This document shows positions 10,717-20,781 of a DNA stretch of 64,000 nucleotides, piece after piece (the stretch's first letter is position 1; each line of letters starts with the position of its first letter). The stretch is from an uncultured Pelagibacteraceae bacterium (GTDB taxonomy: Bacteria; Pseudomonadota; Alphaproteobacteria; Pelagibacterales; Pelagibacteraceae): contig CACJWS010000006.1 in the NCBI GenBank assembly GCA_902596975.1, positions 1 to 64,000 on the forward strand, in the 5' to 3' direction. Below the pieces are notes generated by a model. That model had not been told where the DNA came from and did not search any database. It was given only the letters and a program-made list of their open reading frames with translations. A program made the position numbers and the translations under genes.

Positions 10717-11718
10717 ATGTCCAAAAAAATTTTTTCAGGAGTTCAACCAACGGGAAATTTACATCTTGGTAATTATATAGGTGCAATAAAGAATTTTGTA
10801 GATTTACAAAATAATAAAGATAACAGCTGCATTTTTTGTGTTGTCGATCTCCATGCGATTACAGTAATGCAAGATCCAACAGAGTTAAAAAATAATATTA
10901 GAGAGACAGCAGCAGCATTTATTGCAAGCGGTATTGATCCAAAAAATAGTATAATATTCAATCAATCTTTAGTTCCCGCACATTCTGAAGGTTCTTGGAT
11001 TTTAGGATGTATTGCTAGAATGGGTTGGCTAAATAGAATGACACAATTCAAAGAGAAAGCTGGAAAAGATAAGGAAAAAGCTAGTGTAGGTTTGTATATT
11101 TACCCAATTCTAATGGCCTCTGATATTCTTTTATATGACGCTACTCATGTACCAGTTGGAGATGATCAAAAACAGCATCTAGAACTCTGTAGAGATATAG
11201 CCCAAAAGTTTAATAATGAATATAAATGTCCAGATTTCTTAAGGCCTCCTGAGCCTCTCATACAAAAAAATTTTTCAAGAATAATGAGTTTGAAAGATGG
11301 CACAAAAAAAATGAGTAAGTCAGATATTGCTGAAGGAAGCAGGATCAATTTAACAGATTCCGAGGACCAAATTATTAATAAAATAAAAAAAGCAAAAACA
11401 GATAATGATACTTTGCCTGGAAATGAAGAAGGACTTAAGGACAGACCTGAAGCAGAAAATTTGATGGGTATTTATTCTAGCTTAAGTAATCAAAATATTA
11501 CTGATACATTAAACGAATTTGAGGGAAAGAATTTTTCTGATCTAAAAAATAAACTATCTGATATAATTGTGACGAAACTGTCACCTATATCAGAAGAAAT
11601 ACAAAAATTGTTGTCAGATAAAAATTATATAGATCAAATTTTAGAGGATGGTGCTGCAAAAGCACAGGATATTTCATCTAAAAAAGTTAAAAAGATAAAA
11701 GAAATAGTTGGTTTTTAA
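10717..11718 (+). CDS. trpS: Tryptophanyl-tRNA synthetase
   Basis: [29 protein letters not shown] motif. Confidence 0.97.
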   Translation: MSKKIFSGVQPTGNLHLGNYIGAIKNFVDLQNNKDNSCIFCVVDLHAITVMQDPTELKNNIRETAAAFIASGIDPKNSIIFNQSLVPAHSEGSWILGCIARMGWLNRMTQFKEKAGKDKEKASVGLYIYPILMASDILLYDATHVPVGDDQKQHLELCRDIAQKFNNEYKCPDFLRPPEPLIQKNFSRIMSLKDGTKKMSKSDIAEGSRINLTDSEDQIINKIKKAKTDNDTLPGNEEGLKDRPEAENLMGIYSSLSNQNITDTLNEFEGKNFSDLKNKLSDIIVTKLSPISEEIQKLLSDKNYIDQILEDGAAKAQDISSKKVKKIKEIVGF

Positions 11719-11755
11719 TCATTTATTATTTTGAAATAAACATTATATAAAACAC

Positions 11756-12298
11756 ATGTTTATACAAACTGAAAATACACCAAACCCAAATTCGTTAAAG
11801 TTTCTACCAGGCAGAAAGGTATCTAATAATGGTCCTTTAGAAGTTTTAAATCAAGATGATACAAATAATTTATTGATAAAGAACTTATTACAGATAAATG
11901 GAGTAACTGGAGTATTTTTAGGGGAAGATTTCTTTTCTATAAATAAAGAAGAGAATAAAAAATGGGAGGATATTCAGCATATTGTTATATCTTATGTCAA
12001 TGAGCATTACGCAAATGGTAATAAATATATTATCGATAAAATAAATAAAGAAGAGCAAAACAAAAATTATTCAGAAATTGAAAAAAAAATTATAAGTATT
12101 TTAGATACTAAAATCAGACCTGCAGTTGCAAGAGATGGTGGAGATATAAAATTCCAAGAATTCAAGAATGGAAAAGTTAAAGTTCTATTAAAAGGTAGCT
12201 GCTCAGGATGTCCGTCTTCAACTCTTACTTTAAAAAAGGGTGTGGAAAACTTGCTTTGTCATTATATTCCTGAAGTTAAAGAAGTTTTAGCTGTATAA
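11756..12298 (+). CDS. NifU-like Fe-S scaffold protein (Nfu)
   Basis: MFIQTENTPNPNSLKFLPG N-terminal Nfu domain; C-terminal GSCSGCPSSTLTLKKGVENLL CxxC domain. Confidence 0.92.
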   Translation: MFIQTENTPNPNSLKFLPGRKVSNNGPLEVLNQDDTNNLLIKNLLQINGVTGVFLGEDFFSINKEENKKWEDIQHIVISYVNEHYANGNKYIIDKINKEEQNKNYSEIEKKIISILDTKIRPAVARDGGDIKFQEFKNGKVKVLLKGSCSGCPSSTLTLKKGVENLLCHYIPEVKEVLAV

Positions 12299-12326
12299 TT
12301 AATTAATAATTATTATATTGAAATTA

Positions 12327-13418
12327 ATGGTTAGACGTACAAAAAATAAAAATATTAAGCAGATTAAAAAGAAAAATAATATATTAAGATTTTCTGGAAT
12401 AAGTCTGCTAGTAATCTTTTCATTTTTTACCTTGCCAACTGTAAAAATTTTTTTAGATAAAAATTTAAATTTCAAAAAATCTGTAATCTCAAATGCTGGT
12501 GTAAATTTTGACCAAGAGTTAGAAAAAAGAAAAAAAATTCTTGATGGGCAGACAGAAACCAAAACAAAAAATCTGAGTTTAAAAAATATATTTGCTGATA
12601 TTGATTTTTTCAGTACAGATGATGAGGGACAGAACTCAATAAGATTTGATGCAAGAACTATTGAGCAATTATTTAAAGATACAAATTATAATCTTGAAAG
12701 AGTTAGAGAGACTAAGTTGGTAAATATAGGTAATAAAATTGATCATCTTCCAAAAGAGATTAAAAGTATTGAGAGTTCAAAAAAGAGAAAGAGACTATTT
12801 ATTCAAATAGTTTTACCACTAATTGTAGAAGAGAATGCTAAAATTCGACTTGATAGAAAAGAATTATTTAGAATATTGGCTAAGAATATCAACACGCAAA
12901 AGGAAAAGAATTGGTTAAAAGAAAAATTTAAACAATATGGTTTAAAAGATGGTGATTTTTATTCTCTGAAAGTTAGAATGGATGAAATACCCGTCTCTTT
13001 AGCACTTGCTCAAGCTGCTAAAGAAACTGGATGGGGGACATCTAGATTTGCACAAGAGGGTAATGCATTATTTGGACAATGGACTTGGAATGGTGACGGA
13101 ATTCGACCAGCGGGTGTAGATAAAGATGCAAAACACAAAGTTGCAAAGTTTGCAGTTCTTAAAGCATCAGTAAGAGCATATCAGCGAAATTTAAATACTC
13201 ATAGCAGCTATATTGAATTTAGAAAGGAAAGAGCAATTCAAAGAGATAATGATGAAAAATTAGACAGTTTAAGGCTGGTAAATTATTTAGATAAATACGC
13301 GGAGACAGGGCAACAATACATTAATGTGTTAAAACAAATTATAAAGCAAAATTCTCTTACAGATTTTGATGATGTAAATGTAATGCCTACAAGTAATAAG
13401 ACTAAAAAATTAATTTAA
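12327..13418 (+). CDS. Glucosaminidase-domain (Bax/FlgJ-like) protein
   Basis: VSLALAQAAKETGWGTSRFAQEGNALFGQWTWNGDGIRP...AVLKASVRAYQRNLNTHSSY. The ORF track starts at TTG 12318; ATG 12327 preferred. Confidence 0.85.
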   Translation: MVRRTKNKNIKQIKKKNNILRFSGISLLVIFSFFTLPTVKIFLDKNLNFKKSVISNAGVNFDQELEKRKKILDGQTETKTKNLSLKNIFADIDFFSTDDEGQNSIRFDARTIEQLFKDTNYNLERVRETKLVNIGNKIDHLPKEIKSIESSKKRKRLFIQIVLPLIVEENAKIRLDRKELFRILAKNINTQKEKNWLKEKFKQYGLKDGDFYSLKVRMDEIPVSLALAQAAKETGWGTSRFAQEGNALFGQWTWNGDGIRPAGVDKDAKHKVAKFAVLKASVRAYQRNLNTHSSYIEFRKERAIQRDNDEKLDSLRLVNYLDKYAETGQQYINVLKQIIKQNSLTDFDDVNVMPTSNKTKKLI

Positions 13419-14476
13419 TTCTGAACAAATTGGAAACCTGAAAATCTCCACCCACTTTCATCTTTCAAAGAACAGTTAATTCTGCCTCTTCTTTCGACAA
13501 ATTTTTCTGCAAAATTAACATTTAGTATATTGTCAATTAAGACAATTTTTGTTTTTCTCCATTTTGAACCTTCATTTGAAAAGCAATTAATATTTTCTAA
13601 ATTTTTTTGATCTTTAAAAAATTCTATTGTCATTTTAGGCGGGTTTTCTCCTTCATTCATAAATTTGTTTTCTGGTTTAATAATTCTATACTGAAGTGGC
13701 AAATAAGATATTACCTCATTAAATCTTTTTATTTCTCCGTATTTTTCGTTTATCGGGAATCTTGGTAGTTCATATCTATCTTTGTTTAAGTCAATAACAC
13801 CAGAATGTTGACCAAATGCAAATTTAAAGTTTTTTGAAATATAATTTTTCTGCTCCAAATTATACTCACCAAAGGGATATGAAAAAAAAATTGGATTATA
13901 GCCTAATTTATTATTAAAAATTTTAATTGATTTTTCAATATCTTCTACAAACTTTTGAAAAGTAAATTTAGTTAAATAATCATGTGAGTGAGAATGATTA
14001 CCAATGTAAGCAAAATTCTCTTTTTCCACTTCTTTTATTTGGTTCCAACTCATATATCCTTTTTTTCCAACTGCCTCTGTTGAGACGAATAAAATAAAAG
14101 GAATTTTTTCATCTTTTAAAATTGGCCAAGCATTTTTATAGAACGATGTAAACGCATCATCAATAGTTAATAAAATTTTTTTTTGTTTCTTAACCTCTTT
14201 AAAATTTTTCGAAAATTCAATAGGATTATAAAAATTTAGATTACTGTCTTTTATTAAATTAATATGTTTTTTAAATATATCTAATTTTATATTTGTTGAT
14301 GGATACTTATTTTCTTCAAATCTATGATACATAACAGCTAAAACACCCTTTTCATCTTTGAAATATTTTTTATTTACTACATCAGCTTTAACGTTTAAAA
14401 AAATAATAAAAAAAATGAATACTTTAGTTATTAACGCTGCAGATGATAAAATTTTATTTTCTCTCATAACTAACAT
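13415..14476 (-). CDS. Polysaccharide deacetylase family protein
   Basis: LAVMYHRFEENKYPSTNI, ILLTIDDAF, IGNHSHSHDYL, FFSYPFGEYN (NodB-type motifs). N-terminal start uncertain. Confidence 0.88.
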   Translation of the reverse strand: MLVMRENKILSSAALITKVFIFFIIFLNVKADVVNKKYFKDEKGVLAVMYHRFEENKYPSTNIKLDIFKKHINLIKDSNLNFYNPIEFSKNFKEVKKQKKILLTIDDAFTSFYKNAWPILKDEKIPFILFVSTEAVGKKGYMSWNQIKEVEKENFAYIGNHSHSHDYLTKFTFQKFVEDIEKSIKIFNNKLGYNPIFFSYPFGEYNLEQKNYISKNFKFAFGQHSGVIDLNKDRYELPRFPINEKYGEIKRFNEVISYLPLQYRIIKPENKFMNEGENPPKMTIEFFKDQKNLENINCFSNEGSKWRKTKIVLIDNILNVNFAEKFVERRGRINCSLKDESGWRFSGFQFVQN

Positions 14477-14792
14477 AGAATCTTATACTACCGCTCATAT
14501 AAACAGTAGGGAAAACTTTGACAAAATAATGACATTAATTTTAAATTTTCTTAAAGAACATAATTCAAATTTAGATAAAATAAGTGAAATATTTGTAAAC
14601 CAAGGTCCTGGCAAAATCTCAAGTATTAGAAATTCAATAGCAATTGCTAAAGGTATTGCTTTTGCAAAAAATATTGATTTATATGGATTTTTGAGTGAAC
14701 ATTTGATTGATAAAAGCTTAGATCAATTAGTAAAAATTGATAAGAAAAATTTTACAAATATTAAATTGATTAAACCCCTTTACTCGAGTTAA
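14415..14792 (+). CDS. tsaB: Short TsaB-like protein (tRNA t6A biosynthesis)
   Basis: MNTLVINAADDKILFSL..., FVNQGPGKISSIRNSIAIAKGIAFAKN resembles the TsaB GPGSFTGLRIG motif region; ATG at 14415 preferred over 14358. Confidence 0.72.
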   Translation: MNTLVINAADDKILFSLITNIESYTTAHINSRENFDKIMTLILNFLKEHNSNLDKISEIFVNQGPGKISSIRNSIAIAKGIAFAKNIDLYGFLSEHLIDKSLDQLVKIDKKNFTNIKLIKPLYSS

Positions 14793-14800
14793 AATATAAT

Positions 14801-15220
14801 ATGTTAGAAACTATTGAAGAAAAATGCCAAAAAAACGGAGTTAAGCTTACCGATCAAAGAAGGATAATCGCAAGAGTTATATCCGAGTCGAAAAAAACAT
14901 ATGGAGAATCTGACCATCCTGACGTTGATGAGTTATATAATAGAGTTTCTCAAATAGATTCTAAAATTAGTATTGCTACAGTATATAGAACAGTTAAACT
15001 TTTTGAAGAAGCAGGCATTTTAACAAAACACGATTTTAAGTCTGGTAAGGCTAGATATGAATTAAATGATGATCATAATCATTTAATTGATATTAAAACA
15101 GGAGAAATTATAGAATTTGTTGATGAAGAGATCGAAGAGTTACAAAAAAAAATTGCTGATAAATATGGTTATAAGTTAGTTGATCATAAATTAGAATTGT
15201 ACGGAATCAAAAAAAAATAA
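14801..15220 (+). CDS. fur: Fur family transcriptional regulator
   Basis: LTDQRRIIARVI...HPDVDELYNRVSQIDSKISIATVYRTVKLFEEAGIL...DDHNHLIDIKTGEIIEF. Confidence 0.92.
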   Translation: MLETIEEKCQKNGVKLTDQRRIIARVISESKKTYGESDHPDVDELYNRVSQIDSKISIATVYRTVKLFEEAGILTKHDFKSGKARYELNDDHNHLIDIKTGEIIEFVDEEIEELQKKIADKYGYKLVDHKLELYGIKKK

Positions 15221-15223
15221 TTC

Positions 15224-16555
15224 ATGCATAAAAAGGTTTTTATAAAGACATTTGGTTGTCAAATGAATGAATACGATTCTAACAGGATATACGATGCTGT
15301 CAAAGCAATAGGATATGATAAAACAGAGAACCAAGATGATGCCGACTGTTATATTTTGAATACTTGTCATATTCGAGACAAGGCCAAGGATAAAGTTTAT
15401 CATGAGATTGGAAGAGTTAAAAAATTATATAAAGATAAAAAAAAACCAATCATGGTTGTTGCAGGTTGTGTTGCACAAGCTGAAAATACAGAGATGCTTA
15501 ATAGAGAGAAATATATAGATTTAGTCGTAGGTCCTCAATCTTATCAAAAAATAAATAATCTTTTAAAAAGTTTTGAAGAAAAAAATAAAGTTGAAGAAAC
15601 CGAATTTGATTCAGTTTCAAAGTTTAGGTACTTCGATAATATAAAAAATAATAATACCAATGTCTCATCTTTTTTAACAATTCAAGAGGGATGTGATAAG
15701 TTCTGTCACTTTTGTGTTGTTCCTTATACTAGAGGGCCAGAATATTCTAGATCATTCAAAAGCATTATGGATGAAGCTGAGAGATTGATAAAGAATGGAT
15801 CTAGAGAAATAACTTTTCTTGGTCAAAATGTAAATGCATATTCATATATAGATGGATCCAGAGAGTACCGACTGTCAGATCTTATTAATACACTTAGCAA
15901 GTATACCGAAATAAGTAGAATTAGATATACCACATCCCATCCAAGAGACATGACAGATGATCTTATTGAATGTTACAAAAATTCAAAAAAACTAATGCCT
16001 TTTGTTCATTTACCAATTCAAAGTGGTTCTGACAAAATATTAAAAATGATGAACAGAAAGCATACTGTAAATTATTATTTAAATATTTATGAAAAATTAA
16101 TCAAAATTAATCCTGACATAAAATTTTCTAGTGACTTTATTATTGGATACCCAGGAGAAACAGAAAATGACTTTAAAGAAACCATAAATTTAGTCAATAA
16201 AATTAAATTTATAAATTCATTCTCTTTTATATTTAGTCCAAGGCCAGGAACAAAGGCTGCAGAATTAAAGATTACTGATGAAGATAAACTTAAAAACAGG
16301 CTGATAACTATTCAAGAAAAATTATTTAGCAACCAAATAGAATTGAATAAATCTTTGGAAGGAAAAACTTTAGAGGTGCTTGTAGAAAATAAACTTAAAA
16401 ACCAAAATAAATTTTTTGGAAGAAATAAATTTTTAAATTCAGTAATTTTTGATGGTAATGAAAGTCATATTGGCAAATTAATTAAAGTTAATATCGAAAA
16501 AAGTAATCAAAATTCTTTATTTGGTAAAGTAACAGATGAAATGAAAGCAGCATAA
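15224..16555 (+). CDS. miaB: tRNA-2-methylthio-N6-dimethylallyladenosine synthase MiaB
   Basis: FIKTFGCQMNEYDS, radical SAM motif CDKFCHFCVVPYTRG, C-terminal TRAM-like region. Confidence 0.97.
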   Translation: MHKKVFIKTFGCQMNEYDSNRIYDAVKAIGYDKTENQDDADCYILNTCHIRDKAKDKVYHEIGRVKKLYKDKKKPIMVVAGCVAQAENTEMLNREKYIDLVVGPQSYQKINNLLKSFEEKNKVEETEFDSVSKFRYFDNIKNNNTNVSSFLTIQEGCDKFCHFCVVPYTRGPEYSRSFKSIMDEAERLIKNGSREITFLGQNVNAYSYIDGSREYRLSDLINTLSKYTEISRIRYTTSHPRDMTDDLIECYKNSKKLMPFVHLPIQSGSDKILKMMNRKHTVNYYLNIYEKLIKINPDIKFSSDFIIGYPGETENDFKETINLVNKIKFINSFSFIFSPRPGTKAAELKITDEDKLKNRLITIQEKLFSNQIELNKSLEGKTLEVLVENKLKNQNKFFGRNKFLNSVIFDGNESHIGKLIKVNIEKSNQNSLFGKVTDEMKAA

Positions 16556-16556
16556 A

Positions 16557-17564
16557 TTGAAAAATTTTGCAAAATCAAAAATTAATCCTGATTTAAAATA
16601 CGTATATTCAGAAAATAATGCCTTAAGTATTGTATTTCAAAGTAATGAATTACTTTTAGGTGTTTTAGGGGAATTTAATAATAACTTAAAAGAATTAGAA
16701 AAAATTACAAATACTAGTATTTACTCTAGAGGAAACTCAATTTTATTAAAAAATACTCCAGAAAAAAATGAAATAATAAAGAATGCAATTCAATTTCTTG
16801 TAGATCAATTTTTAAATAATGGAACATTAGAAAAAAAGGATATAGAGTCATCAGTAAATAAATTTATGATTGATGAAAAAGTTACAAATAAAAGTGGAAA
16901 TATTGAATATATAATAAAAACTCCAAAAAAATTTGTAATACCTAGATCAGAAAAACAAAAAAATTATATAAGAGCATTAAAAGAGTCAGATATTGTTATT
17001 TCTGCAGGACCAGCAGGAACTGGTAAAACTTTTTTAGCTGTAGCAGTTGCTTTAACAATGTTATTGGATAAAAAAATAGAGCGCATCATTTTATCTAGAC
17101 CAGCAGTAGAAGCAGGAGAGAGGTTAGGTTTTTTACCAGGTGATATGAGAGAAAAAGTTGATCCTTATTTAAGACCTCTTTATGACTCATTATATGACCT
17201 ATTAGATTTTGAAAAAATTCAAAAAAAAATAGAAGTTGGAGATATTGAAATTGCACCTCTAGCTTTTATGCGAGGAAGAACCCTAAAAAATTCTTTTGCA
17301 ATACTTGATGAAGCACAAAATGCCACTGATACTCAAATAAAAATGTTCTTAACAAGAATTGGTGAAAATTCCAAAATAGTTATTAACGGTGATCCATCCC
17401 AAATAGACTTACCTAATAAAAAAATTTCAGGTTTAAATAGATCAAAAAAATTACTTGGTCATTTAAAGGAGATATCAGTAGTAGATTTTGATCATACTGA
17501 TGTAGTAAGACACCCTCTAGTTTCTAAGATAGTCAAGGCTTATTCTGATAAAAATTCAGATTAA
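16557..17564 (+). CDS. PhoH-like ATPase (YbeZ)
   Basis: GPAGTGKTFLAVAVAL Walker A; RPAVEAGERLGFLPGDMREKVDPYLRPLYD. Start uncertain: MKNF corresponds to TTG at 16557. Confidence 0.95.
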   Translation: MKNFAKSKINPDLKYVYSENNALSIVFQSNELLLGVLGEFNNNLKELEKITNTSIYSRGNSILLKNTPEKNEIIKNAIQFLVDQFLNNGTLEKKDIESSVNKFMIDEKVTNKSGNIEYIIKTPKKFVIPRSEKQKNYIRALKESDIVISAGPAGTGKTFLAVAVALTMLLDKKIERIILSRPAVEAGERLGFLPGDMREKVDPYLRPLYDSLYDLLDFEKIQKKIEVGDIEIAPLAFMRGRTLKNSFAILDEAQNATDTQIKMFLTRIGENSKIVINGDPSQIDLPNKKISGLNRSKKLLGHLKEISVVDFDHTDVVRHPLVSKIVKAYSDKNSD

Positions 17565-18010
17565 TGATTAAAGCCAACATAGTTCTAGACAAAAAAATTT
17601 GGGAAAAAAAATTAAAAAAACCAGAAACTTATTTTAAAAAAAAATTAAATAAATTATCTAAATTGAGCTCTTTTAAAAATAAAAACCAAGAATTTACTGT
17701 GATGCTGACTAACAATAAAAAAATGAAAGATTTAAATTCAAAGTTTAGAAATAAAAATGTCTCAACAGATGTGCTTTCTTTTCCTTTAAAAATTAAATTA
17801 AAAAATAAATTATATTTAGGAGATATAGCAATTTCTTTTGAAATAATTAATAGAAGATCAAAATCATCCAGTTTTGATCATGAATTAGATAAAATGTGGA
17901 TACACGGTTATTTACATCTCCTAGGACATGATCATAAAAAAAATAAAGATTACTATTTAATGAAGAAAAAAGAAAATTTAATATTTAATAAATTGAATAA
18001 AATAAATTGA
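17564..18010 (+). CDS. ybeY: Endoribonuclease YbeY
   Basis: NKNVSTDVLSFPL, HGYLHLLGHDH zinc motif. Confidence 0.95.
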   Translation: MIKANIVLDKKIWEKKLKKPETYFKKKLNKLSKLSSFKNKNQEFTVMLTNNKKMKDLNSKFRNKNVSTDVLSFPLKIKLKNKLYLGDIAISFEIINRRSKSSSFDHELDKMWIHGYLHLLGHDHKKNKDYYLMKKKENLIFNKLNKIN

Positions 18011-19527
18011 ACTCTTTTCTAGAAAATAAAGCGCACCTTATTTTAATTTGCTTTCTTTTAGGAATACTTACATCATTTAGTTTACCCCCTTATAATTTAG
18101 TTTTTATTAATTTTTTAACACTTCCAGCATTACTTTACATATTAGTTAATTATGTAGATAGAAAAATTATTTCATTTTTTGCTGGTTGGGTCTTTGGATT
18201 TGGTTATTTTATTTCTAACCTTTATTGGATTATAAATTCTATGAAATTTGATGTAAATTTTAAATTTTTTATTCCATTTGCATTAATATTAATTCCTCTA
18301 TTTTTGGGAATATTTTATGGTTTAGTTACTTTTCTATGCAATTTTTTTAATTTAAAAAATAAATTCTCATCAATTTTAATCTTTTCAATTATTTTTGGTG
18401 GAATTGAGTTTGTAAGAAGTTTTATTTTTGGGGGCTTTCCATGGAATTTAGTAGTTTTCAGTCTTTCAAATAATTTACCCTTTTTACAAATTTTATCTTA
18501 TGTGGGTACTTATTCATTAAATTTATTATCAATAACTGTATTTTTATTACCAGTAATATTTTTTTTTAAATATAAAAGTTTAACTAAGTTTTTAATTTTT
18601 AGTCTTAGTTTAATTTTAGTAGTAATCAATTTTTTATATGGAAGTCTGGTTATTAAAAATTTTGAAAAAAAAAATCACAAAAATTTAAGTTCCATTATTC
18701 GGGTTATCTCTCCAAATATACCAATTGAAAGATTTTTAACAAATCAAGAAACGGAAAAAAATATTTATGAATTAATTACTTTAAGTGATCCAAATAAAGA
18801 TGAAAAAAAAATATTTATTTTTCCTGAGGGAATAATCAGTAGTATTTATTCTAAAGATCTAAAATTTTTTAAAGATATCTTCAAAGAAAATTATAATATT
18901 AATCATAAGGTCATATTGGGCATCAATAGTATGAACCAAAATAAAATTTACAATTCCTTAGTAGTATTAAATAACGAGTCTGAATTATTGTATAAATACA
19001 ACAAGAATAAACTAGTTCCATTTGGAGAATTTTTACCTTTTGAAAATTTATTCAATAGAATAGGTTTAAAAAAAATAACTCAAGGATATCAATCATTTTC
19101 AGCTGATAATAAGAGGGAAATTTTGAATATTGATAAATTAAAATTTATCCCACTTATTTGTTATGAAATCATATATTCTGGAAAAATTAATCAAAATAAA
19201 AAATATTACGATTTTATATTAAATATTTCTGAGGATGGGTGGTTTGGCAAATCTATTGGACCCGTTCAACATTTATCTCACTCAATATTCAGATCAATTG
19301 AGGAAGGTAAAAACGTAATTAGATCAACAAACAATGGAGTATCTGCTTTTGTTAATCCCAAAGGCCAAATTGTTAAACAAATTAGTCAGAAAGGGTACTT
19401 TGATGTTAGAAAGATTAAACGTGTTAATAAAACCTACTTTGCTAAATATGGAAATAAGATCTTCTTTTATTTTGTTCTAATTTATATTATTTTCACTGTG
19501 ATTTTAAAAATTAGGGAGAATAAATGA
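18007..19527 (+). CDS. lnt: Apolipoprotein N-acyltransferase
   Basis: Multi-TM N-terminus plus nitrilase-type [19 protein letters not shown] motifs. Annotated start is a TTG-type codon. Confidence 0.93.
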   Translation: MNSFLENKAHLILICFLLGILTSFSLPPYNLVFINFLTLPALLYILVNYVDRKIISFFAGWVFGFGYFISNLYWIINSMKFDVNFKFFIPFALILIPLFLGIFYGLVTFLCNFFNLKNKFSSILIFSIIFGGIEFVRSFIFGGFPWNLVVFSLSNNLPFLQILSYVGTYSLNLLSITVFLLPVIFFFKYKSLTKFLIFSLSLILVVINFLYGSLVIKNFEKKNHKNLSSIIRVISPNIPIERFLTNQETEKNIYELITLSDPNKDEKKIFIFPEGIISSIYSKDLKFFKDIFKENYNINHKVILGINSMNQNKIYNSLVVLNNESELLYKYNKNKLVPFGEFLPFENLFNRIGLKKITQGYQSFSADNKREILNIDKLKFIPLICYEIIYSGKINQNKKYYDFILNISEDGWFGKSIGPVQHLSHSIFRSIEEGKNVIRSTNNGVSAFVNPKGQIVKQISQKGYFDVRKIKRVNKTYFAKYGNKIFFYFVLIYIIFTVILKIRENK

Positions 19528-20687
19528 AAAAAAATTACTTATTTACTAGCGAATCTGTATCCGAAGGTCATCCAGACAAAGTATGTGATCGAATTTCAGA
19601 TATGGTTGTAGATACTTATTTGGGCGCTGAACCTCAATCGAGAGTTGCTTGTGAAACTTTAACAACAACAAACAAAGTTGTCCTAGCTGGTGAAGTAAGA
19701 GGTCCTGAAATTAAAAAAGAGGATTTAATAGAAAAAGTAAGACACTGCATAAAAGATATTGGTTATGATCAAGATGGATTTACTTGGAAAGAAGCAACAT
19801 CAATTGAAAGTCATTTGCATTCTCAATCTGCCGATATAGCTATGGGTGTAGACTCCTCTGGAAATAAAGATGAAGGTGCGGGTGACCAAGGAATTATGTT
19901 TGGTTATGCATGCAATGAAACTGAGGTATTGATGCCAGCGCCAATACATTATTCTCATAAAATATTAAGACTTATGGCGGAAGACAGAAAATCTGGAAAA
20001 TTAAAAAATATAGAGCCAGACTCAAAGAGCCAAATTACAATTGAATATAAAGATGGAAAACCATCATCAGTAAAATCAGTGGTAATATCAACTCAACATT
20101 CAGCTGATGTAAATCAAACACAAGTTAGAGAACTAGTTAAACCTTACATTGAGAGATCAATACCAAGGGAATTGTTGAACTCATTAGATGAAAAAGAAAT
20201 TTATGTAAACCCTACTGGAAATTTTGTTATTGGTGGTCCTGACGGAGATAGTGGTTTAACAGGAAGAAAAATAATTGTAGATACTTATGGTGGAGCTGCC
20301 CCTCATGGTGGAGGAGCATTTTCAGGCAAAGACCCAACAAAAGTTGACAGATCCGCTGCTTATGCATCTAGATATTTAGCAAAAAACATTGTTGCATCTA
20401 AAATTGCTGACAGATGCTTAATTCAACTAGCATATGCAATTGGTGTATCAAAACCTTTATCTATTTATGTTGATTTGTTTGATAACGACAATGAAAAAAA
20501 TATGCATGTAGAAAAACTTATTCACGAAAATTTTGACTTAAGCCCTAGGGGTATAAGAGAAATGCTTGGATTAAATAAACCTATTTATGAAAAAACAGCA
20601 GCTTACGGACACTTTGGAAGGATTCCTGATGATAACGGCTCATTTTCATGGGAAAAGACTGATAAATCAGACATATTTAGTAAGTAA
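19524..20687 (+). CDS. metK: S-adenosylmethionine synthetase
   Basis: [51 protein letters not shown]. Confidence 0.98.
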   Translation: MKKNYLFTSESVSEGHPDKVCDRISDMVVDTYLGAEPQSRVACETLTTTNKVVLAGEVRGPEIKKEDLIEKVRHCIKDIGYDQDGFTWKEATSIESHLHSQSADIAMGVDSSGNKDEGAGDQGIMFGYACNETEVLMPAPIHYSHKILRLMAEDRKSGKLKNIEPDSKSQITIEYKDGKPSSVKSVVISTQHSADVNQTQVRELVKPYIERSIPRELLNSLDEKEIYVNPTGNFVIGGPDGDSGLTGRKIIVDTYGGAAPHGGGAFSGKDPTKVDRSAAYASRYLAKNIVASKIADRCLIQLAYAIGVSKPLSIYVDLFDNDNEKNMHVEKLIHENFDLSPRGIREMLGLNKPIYEKTAAYGHFGRIPDDNGSFSWEKTDKSDIFSK

Positions 20688-20743
20688 ATAAAGTTGAATA
20701 TTAAAAAAAAATAAATATATTTCAGAAACATTATTGAAATTTC

Positions 20744-20770
20744 AAAATGGGCTTCGGCCCATTTTTTTTT
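20744..20770 (+). terminator. Rho-independent terminator after metK
   Basis: AAAATGGGC-TTCG-GCCCATTTT stem-loop followed by Ts; 9-bp stem with tetraloop. Confidence 0.9.
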
Positions 20771-20781
20771 AGGACTTTTAA

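Noticed and set aside
19490-19530. Possible SAM riboswitch for metK
   Set aside because: metK start overlaps the lnt stop by 4 bp, leaving no leader for a riboswitch.
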